The position numbers were made by a program, and so were the translations under genes. Below, in pieces: positions 14,936 through 26,994 of a DNA stretch of 64,000 bases (positions are counted from its first letter, which is position 1; each line of letters opens with the position of its first letter). The stretch is from Streptomyces sp. NRRL S-455 (lineage in GTDB: Bacteria; Actinomycetota; Actinomycetes; Streptomycetales; Streptomycetaceae). The notes beneath the pieces were generated by a model. It saw only the letters and a list, made by a program, of their open reading frames with translations. It made no database searches and was not told the DNA's origin. The DNA lies in assembly GCF_000717875.1 (NCBI RefSeq), contig NZ_JOCT01000022.1, positions 1 through 64,000 on the forward strand, read 5' to 3'.

Positions 14936-15988
14936 GTGGACGATGACCGGCCCGATGTGCTGCTGACCGGGCTGCTCTTCTACGACCTCGTCCTCACGGG
15001 GCTCGGAAAGCCTCCGACCCCGGGCGAGGAGATCTGGACGAGGGGCATGGGCTGCGGCCCGGGCGGCATCGCCAACCTGGCGGTGGCCGCCGCCCGCTTC
15101 GGCCTGCGCACCTCACTGGCCACGGTGTTCGGCGACGACTTCTACGGCGAGTACTGCCGGGACGTCCTGTGCGACCAGGAAGGCGTCGACCTCTCGCTCT
15201 CCCGTACGGCGGACGACTGGCCGACCCCGGTCACCGTCTCCGTCGCCTACGGCCACGACCGTGCCCTGGTCACCCACGGCCATGAGCCGCCGTACTCACA
15301 GGACGACCTGGTGCGCGATCCGCCCGGGGCACGTACCGCCCTGGTGCATCTCGAGGCGCAGCCGCGCGACTGGCTCGCCAAGGCCGCCGCGAACGGCACA
15401 CGGATCTACGCCGATGTCGGCTGGGACCCCACCCAGGAGTGGTCGACGGCCCTCCTCGAGCAGCTCGCCCTGTGCCACGCCTTCCTGCCGAACGAGGCGG
15501 AGGCCATGGCCTACACCCGCACCGACAGCGCGGTGGCCGCGCTCGGCACGCTCTCCGAGCTGGTGCCGGTCGCCGTGGTCACCCGGGGCGGGGACGGCGC
15601 GATGGCCGTCGACCAGACCACCGGCGAGTACGCGGAGGTGCCCGCCCTCGACGTGGACGTGCTGGACGCGACGGGTGCCGGCGACGTCTTCGGCGCCGCG
15701 TTCGTCACTGCCTCGCTCGGCGGCTGGCCGCTGGCCCAGCGGCTGCGGTTCGCGGTGCTCGCGGCCGGTCTGTCCGTCCGCCACCACGGCGGGGCGCCGG
15801 CCGCCCCCGGCTGGTACGGCGTGGACCGCTGGTGGCGCTCCCTGACCGATCCCGAACTGAAGCGGACCTACGGCTTCCTGGCCGACCGCATCCCGGCCGA
15901 TGTCGGCCCGCCCGTGCAGTACGCCCCCGTCACCCCGCCGGCCCCTCACACGTCCGTCGGCCCACGCGCCTCCGAACGGCGGCACTGA
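14936..15988 (+). CDS. PfkB-family carbohydrate kinase
   Basis: About 350 residues. The PfkB signatures are present: GCGPGGIANLAVAAARFG near residue 40 and DVLDATGAGDVFGAAFVTAS with the catalytic Asp in DATGAGD. It should phosphorylate an imported sugar, and that product may be the DeoR ligand. GTG 14936 has AGAGG 8 nt upstream; the frame is open 42 bp further without a ribosome site. The C-terminus has a Pro-rich tail of about 30 residues not needed for the fold. It heads the plus-strand operon leading into the ABC importer genes, 51 bp before the binding-protein gene. Confidence 0.88.
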   Translation: MDDDRPDVLLTGLLFYDLVLTGLGKPPTPGEEIWTRGMGCGPGGIANLAVAAARFGLRTSLATVFGDDFYGEYCRDVLCDQEGVDLSLSRTADDWPTPVTVSVAYGHDRALVTHGHEPPYSQDDLVRDPPGARTALVHLEAQPRDWLAKAAANGTRIYADVGWDPTQEWSTALLEQLALCHAFLPNEAEAMAYTRTDSAVAALGTLSELVPVAVVTRGGDGAMAVDQTTGEYAEVPALDVDVLDATGAGDVFGAAFVTASLGGWPLAQRLRFAVLAAGLSVRHHGGAPAAPGWYGVDRWWRSLTDPELKRTYGFLADRIPADVGPPVQYAPVTPPAPHTSVGPRASERRH

Positions 15989-16039
15989 TTCCTCCCCCCA
16001 TCCCCTCAGCACGTCGAACAGCAACAGCAGGAGAGACCC

Positions 16040-17317
16040 GTGGACCTTTCCCGTAGACGCTTCCTCCAGGCCGCCGCGTTCACCGCGGCCGCCTCCGGTC
16101 TGACCGTGGCCTGCGGCAACGGCTCAGGATCGGCCGGCGACAAGAACGGCAAGAACCTCACTTTGTGGTACTGGGGAGGCGCGCTCAGCGACAAGGTGGT
16201 CGCCGAGGCGAAGACGCACTTCGGCAAGGAGGTGAAGCTGACCGTCGCCTCGATCGGCGGCGACTTCAAGTCGAAGCTCACCACGACCCTCGCGGCGGGC
16301 ACCTCCGTGCCCGACATCACCGGCATCAAGGGCGAGGACATGGCGTCCTTCCTGCCCAACGCGAACCGCTTCCTCGACCTGAACGACCTGGGCTTCAAGG
16401 AGATCTCGTCGAAGTACCTGGACTGGAAGACCAAGCTCGCCCGGACCGAGGACGGCAAGCAGGTCGGTTTCCCGATCGACATCGGCCCCACGGCGCTCTT
16501 CTACCGCGTGGACCGGTTCGACAAGGCCGGGCTGCCCACCGACCCCGACAAGGTCGCCGCCGAGGCCGGGACCTGGGAGGACTACTTCGCCCTCGGCGTC
16601 GAGCTGCGGAAGAAGCTGCCCGGCACCTACCTGATCAACAACATCAGCTCGGTGTTCAACATGGCGGTCGGGCAGGGCACCGAGCGGTTCATCGACAGGG
16701 ACAACCGCTTCATCGGCGACCAGGACCACATCCGCAAGGCGTGGACCACGGCGATCCGCCCCTACACCCTCGGTATCGACGCCAAGATCAACGACAACAC
16801 CTGGAACGCCGCCATCGGCAAGAGCCTGAACACCGAGGTCGGCGCGGCCTGGCACGCGCTGGACATCGAGCAGGCAGCTCCGGACACCAAGGGCAAGTGG
16901 CGGGTCTGCGCGATGCCCGGCGGACCGGCCAACCAGGGCGGCTCCTACCTGGCCCTGCCCAAGCAGTGCCGGAACCCCGAAGAGGCGTTCAAGATCATCA
17001 GCTGGATCCTCAGCCCGGAGAACGACGCCCGGGGCTTCGCCGACGCCGCCATCTTCCCCGCCGCGCCCGCCGCGTACTCCATGCCGGCCATGACGGGCGG
17101 AGACCCCTTCTTCGGCGGGCAGAAGGTCATCGAGGTGTTCGGCCCGGCCGCCAAGGCCATCCCGGCCAGTTACGAGGCACCCGCCGACGCCGCTGTCATG
17201 GCGCCGTACATGACCGCGCTGTCCAGCATCGAGGCCAAGGGCAAGAAGCCCGACGACGCCTGGAGGGACGCCGTCAGCCAGGCCAGGCAGATCGCCCGCC
17301 GACAGGGGGTGAAGTGA
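16040..17317 (+). CDS. ABC sugar importer, substrate-binding lipoprotein
   Basis: A 425-residue family-1 solute-binding protein. The N-terminus MDLSRRRFLQAAAFTAAASG carries a twin-arginine motif (SRRRFLQ) and a lipobox ending at Cys25 (LTVAC), so it is a Tat-exported lipoprotein on the outer face of the membrane. The mature part has the usual pattern GTSVPDITGIKGEDMASFLP and a C-terminal ISWILSPEN. AGGAGAG lies upstream of the GTG. Two permease genes follow immediately. The ligand is unknown; the neighbouring enzymes suggest a galactose-, mannose- or fucose-containing oligosaccharide. Confidence 0.93.
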   Translation: MDLSRRRFLQAAAFTAAASGLTVACGNGSGSAGDKNGKNLTLWYWGGALSDKVVAEAKTHFGKEVKLTVASIGGDFKSKLTTTLAAGTSVPDITGIKGEDMASFLPNANRFLDLNDLGFKEISSKYLDWKTKLARTEDGKQVGFPIDIGPTALFYRVDRFDKAGLPTDPDKVAAEAGTWEDYFALGVELRKKLPGTYLINNISSVFNMAVGQGTERFIDRDNRFIGDQDHIRKAWTTAIRPYTLGIDAKINDNTWNAAIGKSLNTEVGAAWHALDIEQAAPDTKGKWRVCAMPGGPANQGGSYLALPKQCRNPEEAFKIISWILSPENDARGFADAAIFPAAPAAYSMPAMTGGDPFFGGQKVIEVFGPAAKAIPASYEAPADAAVMAPYMTALSSIEAKGKKPDDAWRDAVSQARQIARRQGVK

Positions 17318-17318
17318 G

Positions 17319-18326
17319 GTGACGTCACCTCCGGTCACCGGTCCCGCCGCGGCGCCCCGGCACCGCGGCGGGCCGGGCCCGGCCCGCTTCCGCCCCCGGC
17401 GCACACCGCCGACGGGCCCCGTGCGGCCAAGCCGTCGCGGAGTGCTGTCCCACTGGCGGCAGTACCTGGCGATCTCCCCCTTCTTCCTGATCTTCGGCGC
17501 CTTCTCGTTCTTCCCCGTCTTCTATTCCCTGTACCTCGCCTTCCAGCGCTGGGACGGCATGGGCACCATGCAGTTCGTGGGGCTGGACCAGTTCCGGTTC
17601 CTGTGGGACGACCCGGTCTTCTGGATGTCGATCCGTAACACCCTGGTGATCTGGGTCCTGTCCACCGTGCCCACACTGTTCGGCGCCCTGGTGCTGGCGA
17701 CGCTGCTGCACTCGGTCCGGCGCTTCAAGGGCTTCTACCGCATCGCCCTCTACCTGCCGAACGTCACCTCGATCGTCGCCGTGTCGATCTTCTTCGGCGC
17801 GGTGTTCAGCAACAACTTCGGCCTGGTCAACGCGATCCTGGGCACGGTCGGCATCCCACCCGTGCCGTGGCTGAGCAATCCGTGGCTGATCAAACTGGTC
17901 ATCGCGCTGCTGATGACCTGGATGTGGACCGGCTACAACATGATCATCTATCTGGCCGGCCTGCAGGCCATTCCCACACAGATCTACGAGGCGGCCAGGC
18001 TGGACGGCGCCGGGCCGATCCGCACGTTCTTCCAGATCACCATGCCGATCATGCGGCCCATCATCCTGTTCACCGTCATCATCTCGACCATCAACGGCCT
18101 GCAGAGCTTCAGCGAGCCGCAAGTCCTGTTCGGCAGCAACGCCGCCAACCCGAACCTCGGCGGCCCCGGCCAGGCGGGCCTGACCACGCTGCTGTACTTC
18201 TACCAGTCGGCGTTCGTCAACAACGACTACGGCTACGGCGCCGCCATCGTGTGGGCCTTCTTCGTACTGATCTTGGTGCTGGTCGTCATCAACTGGCGCC
18301 TGGTCCAGCGCGGGAGGAAGTCATGA
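17319..18326 (+). CDS. ABC sugar importer permease (MalF-like)
   Basis: A 335-residue integral membrane protein beginning after a Pro/Arg-rich cytoplasmic lead of about 45 residues. Six hydrophobic segments are visible, from YLAISPFFLIFGAFSFFPVF to IVWAFFVLILVLVVINW. The coupling (EAA) loop is YEAARLDGAGPIRTFFQITM. GTG 17319 begins 1 nt after the binding-protein stop, and its stop overlaps the next permease start. No ATPase gene is present; in Streptomyces a shared MsiK-type ATPase normally serves such systems. Confidence 0.92.
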   Translation: MTSPPVTGPAAAPRHRGGPGPARFRPRRTPPTGPVRPSRRGVLSHWRQYLAISPFFLIFGAFSFFPVFYSLYLAFQRWDGMGTMQFVGLDQFRFLWDDPVFWMSIRNTLVIWVLSTVPTLFGALVLATLLHSVRRFKGFYRIALYLPNVTSIVAVSIFFGAVFSNNFGLVNAILGTVGIPPVPWLSNPWLIKLVIALLMTWMWTGYNMIIYLAGLQAIPTQIYEAARLDGAGPIRTFFQITMPIMRPIILFTVIISTINGLQSFSEPQVLFGSNAANPNLGGPGQAGLTTLLYFYQSAFVNNDYGYGAAIVWAFFVLILVLVVINWRLVQRGRKS

Positions 18327-19171
18327 CCGCAGTGGTCAAGAGGCGGTCACGGCGCCCCAAGGGCCTGACCGCGCACATCGTCCTCGGTCTGGCCGTGCTG
18401 ATCTCGGTCTTCCCGTTCGTGTGGACGATCGTCATGGCGACGAACACGACCCAGGACATCTACAAGAGCCCGCCGAAGCTGACCTTCGGTTCCCACCTGC
18501 TGGAGAACGTCCGGCACGTGCTCGACACCATCGACTTCTTCGGGTCGATGCTGAACACGGTCGTCGTCGCGTCCGTCACCACCGTCCTGGTCCTGTTCGT
18601 CGACTCCCTGGCGGCCTTCGCGTTCGCCAAGTTCGACTTCCCCGGACGCAGAGTGCTGTTCGCCATGCTGGTGGGGTTCATGATGCTGCCGCTCCAACTG
18701 GCCGTCCTCCCGCAGTTCATCCTCATGTCGGACATCGGCTGGGTCGGCACGCTCAAGGCGCTGATCCCGCCCGCCCTCGCCAACGCCTTCGGCATCTTCT
18801 GGCTGCGCCAGTACGTGGAGAACGGCGTGCCCGACGAACTGCTCGACGCCGCGCGCATCGACGGCGCCGGGTTCTTCCGCCAGTACTGGAGCATCGTGCT
18901 GCCGATGATCAAGCCGGCGCTGTCCTTCCTCGCCATCTACGCCTTCGTCGGTGCCTGGAACGACTACATCTGGCCGCTCGTCGTGCTCACCGACCCCAGC
19001 CACCTCACCCTCCAGGTGACGCTCGCCCAACTCCACGTCGGCCACACCACCGACTACAGCATGGTCATGGCCGGCGTGCTCATGGCGTCCATTCCGCTGG
19101 TCGTGGTCTTCACCATCTTCGCCCGCGGCTTCATCGCGGGCGCCACCGAGGGAGCGGTACAGGGGACCTGA
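18323..19171 (+). CDS. ABC sugar importer permease (MalG-like)
   Basis: About 282 residues with six membrane segments, from IVLGLAVLISVFPFVWTIVM to GVLMASIPLVVVFTIFA. The EAA loop is LLDAARIDGAGFFRQYWSIV. ATG 18323 overlaps the stop of the MalF-like gene (ATGA). It pairs with that permease to form the channel. A strong hairpin with a Streptomyces-type repeat follows the gene, partly separating transport from the enzyme genes downstream. Confidence 0.92.
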   Translation: MTAVVKRRSRRPKGLTAHIVLGLAVLISVFPFVWTIVMATNTTQDIYKSPPKLTFGSHLLENVRHVLDTIDFFGSMLNTVVVASVTTVLVLFVDSLAAFAFAKFDFPGRRVLFAMLVGFMMLPLQLAVLPQFILMSDIGWVGTLKALIPPALANAFGIFWLRQYVENGVPDELLDAARIDGAGFFRQYWSIVLPMIKPALSFLAIYAFVGAWNDYIWPLVVLTDPSHLTLQVTLAQLHVGHTTDYSMVMAGVLMASIPLVVVFTIFARGFIAGATEGAVQGT

Positions 19172-19174
19172 GGG

Positions 19175-19222
19175 CCGCGCCCCGAAGGGGCGCGGGGCTG
19201 TTTCGATATGCGGCTCCGCCGC
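19175..19222 (+). terminator. Hairpin terminator within a Streptomyces-type intergenic repeat
   Basis: CCGCGCCCC (19175-19183) and GGGGCGCGG (19187-19195) form a perfect 9-bp stem with loop GAA. A smaller hairpin GCGGCTCCGCCGC (19210-19222) follows. From memory this sequence, continuing to about 19245, matches an intergenic repeat found many times in Streptomyces chromosomes. It separates the ABC genes from the phosphodiesterase gene. Confidence 0.7.
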
Positions 19223-19317
19223 GTGGGCGCGATCAGCCACAACCGGCGTGCGGCCGAGAACCGGCAGGCGGCCCCGAGCTCTTGGTCCGCAGGCACGAGC
19301 GACGAGGGAGGCAGGCA

Positions 19318-20279
19318 GTGACGGACCTCGACGTAAGGGGTCGGAGCGGCAAGGTGCTCGTCGTCGGCATGGACGGCCTGCGCCACGACCGACTGCCCCT
19401 CCCCCAGCCTCCGGCCGGGGGGACCCCCATCTCGCTTCGCTCGCCGGCCACGGCACCCGTGCTGCACGGCCTGATGGCCGCCGGCGCCCACGGCACCAGC
19501 CTGCTGCCGTACGGCGAGGCCGACGGCCGGGCCGAGCACGGACCGTCGACCAGCATGGCCCACACCGACTCCGGGCCCGGCTGGTCGAGCGTGCTGACCG
19601 GGGTGTGGCCCGACCGGCACGGGGTGACCGGCAACGACTTCGCCGGCGCCGACTACACCCGCTGTCCCGACTTCCTGAGCCGCGCCGTCGCCGCCCGGCC
19701 CTGTCTGCGCGCCGCGGCCGCCGTGTCCTGGCCGGAACTGGTCCGCCGCGGCGTCCTCGGCGCCGCGATCGGCCGGCGGGTGTACTACGACGGCGAATCC
19801 GAGGGCTACGCGTCCGCGGACCGCCGCGTCGCCCACACGGTCGAACGCTGGCTCACCGAGGACGACCCGGACGTCGTGTTCGTGTACTTCGGTGCCACCG
19901 ACGAGGCCGGCCACTCCACGGGCCCCCTCTCCCCCGCCTACGACCAGGCGCTCCTCGCCCAGGACGCGCACCTCGGGCGGCTGCTGGAGGCGATCGGCGC
20001 CCGGGAAACGGATCCTGGGCACGCCGGGGAGCAGTGGACCGTGCTCGTGACCACGGACCACGGGCACCTCGACACCGGGGGCCACGGCGGCGACACCCGG
20101 GCCGAGCGGGAGGTCTTCGTCATCCTCGCCGAGCCCGGTATGCCCGAGGGGACCCGGCTCGACGCTCCCAGCCTCGTCGACATCGCCCCCACTGTCCTGG
20201 ACCGTCTCGGCATCCCCGTCGACCCCTCCTGGGGCCTGCGGGGGCGCGTCCTGCCCCGCCCCACGAACTCGGAATGGTC

Positions 20280-20283
<4 letters not shown>
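19318..20283 (+). CDS. Alkaline-phosphatase-superfamily phosphodiesterase/phosphatase
   Basis: About 321 residues of the nucleotide-pyrophosphatase/phosphodiesterase branch. Metal and nucleophile motifs are VVGMDGLRHDR, DSGPGWSSVLTGVWPDRHG (Ser/Thr nucleophile region), YFGATDEAGHSTG and TTDHGHLDTGGHGG. No signal peptide, so cytoplasmic. GTG 19318 follows GGGAGG. The stretch LPLPQPPAGGTPISLRSPA just after the first metal motif is encoded by an inserted palindromic repeat and should form a surface loop. The stop overlaps the beta-galactosidase start (ATGA). It probably removes a phosphate or phosphodiester from an imported glycan. Confidence 0.85.
19399..19447 (+). repeat. 49-bp palindromic repeat inserted in frame in the phosphodiesterase gene
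   Basis: The element begins CTCCCCCAGCCTCCGGCC and ends TCGCTTCGCTCGCCGG. It contains a CCCCCaGCC/GGCcGGGGG hairpin and GGGGGGACCCCC. An inverted copy at 20749-20797 is identical at 47 of 49 positions. It is translated in frame and adds about 16 residues. Confidence 0.85.
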
Positions 20284-23249
<2,966 letters not shown>

Positions 23250-23299
23250 CACTCCCCTCCGTCACCTTCAGGCCCCCCAGCAACCTTCATGGAGCACAC

Positions 23300-25135
23300 G
23301 TGTGCATTTCGCATGATCAGGCCGTGGGCGAGGCGCCCCAGGCCGGTGCCGCCAGACGCGGTTTCCTCCGTGCCACCGCGCTGCTCGGCGCGACCGCCGC
23401 CGCCGTGACCGCGCTGCCCGCGGTCACCGCCCAGGCGGCACCCGCGGGTTGGCGTCCCGACCCGCGCAGCCGCCGCTTCACGCTCGCCGTGATGCCGGAC
23501 ACGCAGTACCTCTTCGACGGGCCGAGCATCGACAAGGCGCCGGTCGAGGCGTCGCTGCGGTATCTGCTGGAGCACGGCGGGGAGGAGAACATCGTCTTCC
23601 TGTCGCACCTCGGGGACCTCACGCAGAACGGCGCGAAGGAGGAGTTCGCGGCGATCGGCGAGGCGTTCCGGCTGCTGGACCGGCGGGGCGTCGGCTACAG
23701 CGTCCTGGCCGGCAACCACGACGTGAAGTCGTCGACGACCGACCAGCGTGGTGCGACACCGTACCTGGACGCCTTCGGACCGGAGCGCTTCGCGGGGAAG
23801 CCGACGTTCGGCGGTGCCTCCCCGGACGGCTACAACACCTTCCACCGGTTCACGGCGGGTGACCGGGAGTGGCTGGTGCTCGCGCTGGACTGGCGGCTGT
23901 CGCCGCAGGGGTACGCGTGGGCGAAGGACGTCATGGCACGGCATCCGAAGACCCCCGTCATCCTCACCACCCACGAACTGGTCGTCGAGGACGACTCCCT
24001 GTCGGACTACGGGCAGCAGCTGTGGGACCGGCTGGTCGAGGAGCACGACCAGATCTTCCTCGCCCTGGGCGGGCACTACTGGCCCGCCGCCCGGGCGACC
24101 CGGAAGAACGCAGCGGGGCACGACGTCCATCTGCATCTGACGAACTACCAGAACCGGTACTTCGGCGGTGCGGCGATGATCCGCCTCTACCGGTTCGACC
24201 TGGACCGGAACGTCATCGACGTGGAGACGCTGTCCCCGTGGATCATGGGCCGGGCCGCGCAGGGGCTCAACGAGCTGGAGCGGCAGGAGATGGAGCTGAG
24301 CGGCGACGCCGACCGGTTCTCCGTCGAGATCGACTTCGAGCGGCGCTTCTCCGGGTTCGCGCCGGTGCCCGCCCGGCCGGCCCGCCCCGTGGCGAAGATG
24401 CTGGTGCCGGGCACGGTGGCGTACTGGCGTTTCGAGAAGCCCGTCGACGGCACGGACGGAACCGTCCGTGACCTGTCCGGGCGGGGCAACGACCTGTCCC
24501 TGGTCACCGTCGGCGGAGGGGCGCTGGGCTGGTCGGCGGACCATCATCCCGACCAGCCGGGCCACGGCAGCCTGGAGTTCCGGGGCGACAAGCCGCCGCT
24601 GAAGGGCGCCTATCTGCGCACGGTCGACGGTGCCCCGCTCAGTCAAGCCACCTTCGAGGACGGCTACACCATCGAGGCGTTCTACCGCCTGCCCGCCGAC
24701 TGGGACCCCGACCACAACGCCTGGGCGGGCCTGGTCTCCCGCACGGGCACGGGCGGCGCCGCCGGCAAGACCGCCGACGACCCGGACGAGCCGCTCGCCA
24801 CCCTCTCGCTGTCCAACGACCGGGAACCGCAGTGGGCGATGCGCCCGCTCAACCAGCAGGGGATCTCCACCAACTGGGGCCAGGAGACCCCGCTCGAGAC
24901 CTGGTGGCACCTCGCGGTCGTCAACGACGGCAGCCACACCACGCTGTACGTGGAGGGCTGTCCGGTGGTCCGCAACCCCAAGGCCTCGGCGGTCGGCATC
25001 ACCTCCGTCGGGCTCCCGTGGCTGCTCGGCGGCTACGAGTACGGCGGCAGGATCGACCAGGTCTTCCACGGCCGGCTCGGCGACGTCCGGATCGTCGCCC
25101 GGGCGCTGCCCGTCACGTCCTTCTTGAACCAGTGA
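23300..25135 (+). CDS. Tat-exported calcineurin-like phosphoesterase with LamG-like domain
   Basis: About 611 residues. The Tat signal ARRGFLRATALLGATAAAV ends near AQAAPA. The phosphoesterase domain follows with VMPDTQYL, HLGDLTQNG, AGNHDVKS, TTHELV and GGHYWPA. From about residue 375 (TVAYWRFEKPVDGTDGTV) to the end is a concanavalin-like LamG fold (DGYTIEAFYRLP, WWHLAVVNDG), which usually binds sugars. GTG 23300 has GGAG 5 nt upstream. It should work outside the cell, removing phosphate from a polymer that the LamG domain holds. It sits 50 bp after the beta-galactosidase gene. Confidence 0.85.
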   Translation: MCISHDQAVGEAPQAGAARRGFLRATALLGATAAAVTALPAVTAQAAPAGWRPDPRSRRFTLAVMPDTQYLFDGPSIDKAPVEASLRYLLEHGGEENIVFLSHLGDLTQNGAKEEFAAIGEAFRLLDRRGVGYSVLAGNHDVKSSTTDQRGATPYLDAFGPERFAGKPTFGGASPDGYNTFHRFTAGDREWLVLALDWRLSPQGYAWAKDVMARHPKTPVILTTHELVVEDDSLSDYGQQLWDRLVEEHDQIFLALGGHYWPAARATRKNAAGHDVHLHLTNYQNRYFGGAAMIRLYRFDLDRNVIDVETLSPWIMGRAAQGLNELERQEMELSGDADRFSVEIDFERRFSGFAPVPARPARPVAKMLVPGTVAYWRFEKPVDGTDGTVRDLSGRGNDLSLVTVGGGALGWSADHHPDQPGHGSLEFRGDKPPLKGAYLRTVDGAPLSQATFEDGYTIEAFYRLPADWDPDHNAWAGLVSRTGTGGAAGKTADDPDEPLATLSLSNDREPQWAMRPLNQQGISTNWGQETPLETWWHLAVVNDGSHTTLYVEGCPVVRNPKASAVGITSVGLPWLLGGYEYGGRIDQVFHGRLGDVRIVARALPVTSFLNQ

Positions 25136-25151
25136 ACCCCGAGGAACCGTC

Positions 25152-26822
25152 ATGAGCGAGCAGCAGCTGCCCCACTGGGCCGACCCTTCCGTCTCCCCCG
25201 CAGCCCTCGATCCGCAGGGCGTCTCCCGCCGCGGACTCCTGCGCCGCGCCGGCCTGTTCGGCGCCGCCTTCGCCCTCGGCTCCGCGGCCACCCCGGCCCT
25301 GGCCGCCGGTGACCGGCGCCTCGGCGGCGAGGACCCCCGCCTCGCCTATCTCGTCGGCGACCACCACATCCACTCCGTCTACAGCCACGACGCCAAGTAC
25401 ACGTTCTCCCAGCTGGCCGCCGCGGGCGCCGAGTACGGCCTGGACTGGATGGTCTTCACCGAGCACTCGAACTTCGGGCACGCCGACTTCGGGGCCGCCA
25501 TGGAGCACGAGGAGATCCTCAGGGCGCGGGCGGAGAACCCGCGTCAGCTGATCTTCCAGGGCCTGGAGTGGTACATACCCGCGGCCGAGCACTGCACGGT
25601 GTTCACCACGCCCGGCCGGAACGAGGTCGACCTGCTCACCCGTTTCGAGCGCGCCTACGACGGCAAGCTCCTCGCCTACGACAAGGGCGGCCCGGGCGAC
25701 GCCGACACGGCCCGCAACGAGGCCCATGCCGTCAAGGCGATCAAGTGGCTGGCCGAGCAGCGCCGTTCGGGCTACGTCGACGACGTACTGGTCCTCGCCA
25801 ACCACCCCATGCGGCTGGGCATCGACTCCCCGCACGAGATGCGCGCCTGGCGGGACGCGGCGCCCGAGATCATGATCGGCATGGAGGGCGCGCCCGGCGC
25901 CCAGGGCGCTGCCCTGCCCGGGTGGCGTGGCGCCACCTCGATCCGCGGCGAGTACGAGAACAAGCCGTCCGCGCAGTCCTGGCCCGGCTACCCGGCGGAC
26001 GCGTACCTGACGTACGGCGGCTTCGACTGGGCGACCGCGACCGTCGGCGGGCTGTGGGACTCGATGCTCGCCGAGGGCCGGCTGTTCTCGATCACCACCA
26101 ACTCCGACGCCCACCGGATCGTCTTCGACACCTGGAAGAACGGCGACTGGCAGCCCGGCCAGACCTTCGACGGCACCGGGAAGTTGCCCGACCCGGTGAA
26201 CACCGACACCCCGCAGCCCGGCAGCGACTTCTGGCCGGGACAGTTCAGCCGCACCCACGTGGGCGTGACGGGCTACGGCTACGGCGCGGTCATGGCGGGC
26301 CTGCGCGCGGGCCGGGTCTGGCTCGACCACGGGCATCTGCTCGACGGGCTGGACGTCCGGCTGAGGCGGGACCAGGACCGGGGCCGGGGTGTGACGCTCG
26401 GCGGCCGGCTGCGGGTGCGCACGGGCGAGAAGCTCACGCTCGACATCACCGTGACGACGGCCTCGCGGCCCAACCCCCAGGGCCTCCTTCCCGAGTTGGC
26501 GCATGTGGACGTCATCCGCGGCGCGGTGCGCGGCCCGGTCGCCGACCGCGACACCTGGAAGGCCCCCGACACCCGGGTCGTCCGCTCGCAGGACGTCTCC
26601 GGCCGCACGGGCACCTACACCCTGCGCATCCCGCTGACCGCCGGCGAGGAGTCCTTCTACGTCCGGCTGCGCGGCAGCGACGGCAACCAGCACGGCACCG
26701 GCTACCTCGGCGCCTCCGTCGACCCGAACGGGCCGATCCCGCACCCGCCCGGGGACGGTGACCCGTGGGCGGACACGTGGTTCTATTCGAACCCCGTGTT
26801 CGTCGACGTGGAAGGTGCCTGA
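25152..26822 (+). CDS. Tat-exported PHP-domain metal-dependent phosphoesterase
   Basis: A 556-residue protein with a Tat signal (SRRGLLRRAGLFGAAFALGS, cleavage after about ALAAG). The PHP active site is seen in GDHHIHSVYSHDAKYTFSQL, FTEHSNFGHADF, EWYIPAAEHCTVF, LANHPMRLGID and TTNSDAHRIVFD, the family's full set of histidines and acidic ligands. The C-terminal 170 residues form an added beta-rich domain. It follows the LamG phosphoesterase by 16 bp and should share its extracellular substrate. PHP proteins outside polymerases act as phosphatases on sugar or polyol phosphates. Confidence 0.85.
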   Translation: MSEQQLPHWADPSVSPAALDPQGVSRRGLLRRAGLFGAAFALGSAATPALAAGDRRLGGEDPRLAYLVGDHHIHSVYSHDAKYTFSQLAAAGAEYGLDWMVFTEHSNFGHADFGAAMEHEEILRARAENPRQLIFQGLEWYIPAAEHCTVFTTPGRNEVDLLTRFERAYDGKLLAYDKGGPGDADTARNEAHAVKAIKWLAEQRRSGYVDDVLVLANHPMRLGIDSPHEMRAWRDAAPEIMIGMEGAPGAQGAALPGWRGATSIRGEYENKPSAQSWPGYPADAYLTYGGFDWATATVGGLWDSMLAEGRLFSITTNSDAHRIVFDTWKNGDWQPGQTFDGTGKLPDPVNTDTPQPGSDFWPGQFSRTHVGVTGYGYGAVMAGLRAGRVWLDHGHLLDGLDVRLRRDQDRGRGVTLGGRLRVRTGEKLTLDITVTTASRPNPQGLLPELAHVDVIRGAVRGPVADRDTWKAPDTRVVRSQDVSGRTGTYTLRIPLTAGEESFYVRLRGSDGNQHGTGYLGASVDPNGPIPHPPGDGDPWADTWFYSNPVFVDVEGA

Positions 26823-26994
26823 CCTGTACCTCCGTCCCGCTGGACCTGTGGGTCGCGAACCCGGCCTGCTCGTCATCGACGTGGCAGGCCTCGACCATGG
26901 AACCCCCTCGGACGGGTCGGCCTGGGCGACCGTGGCTCGGGGATCTCGGACTGACCCCGCAGCGTGGGGAGCGTCGACCGGATGGCCCGGGTTC

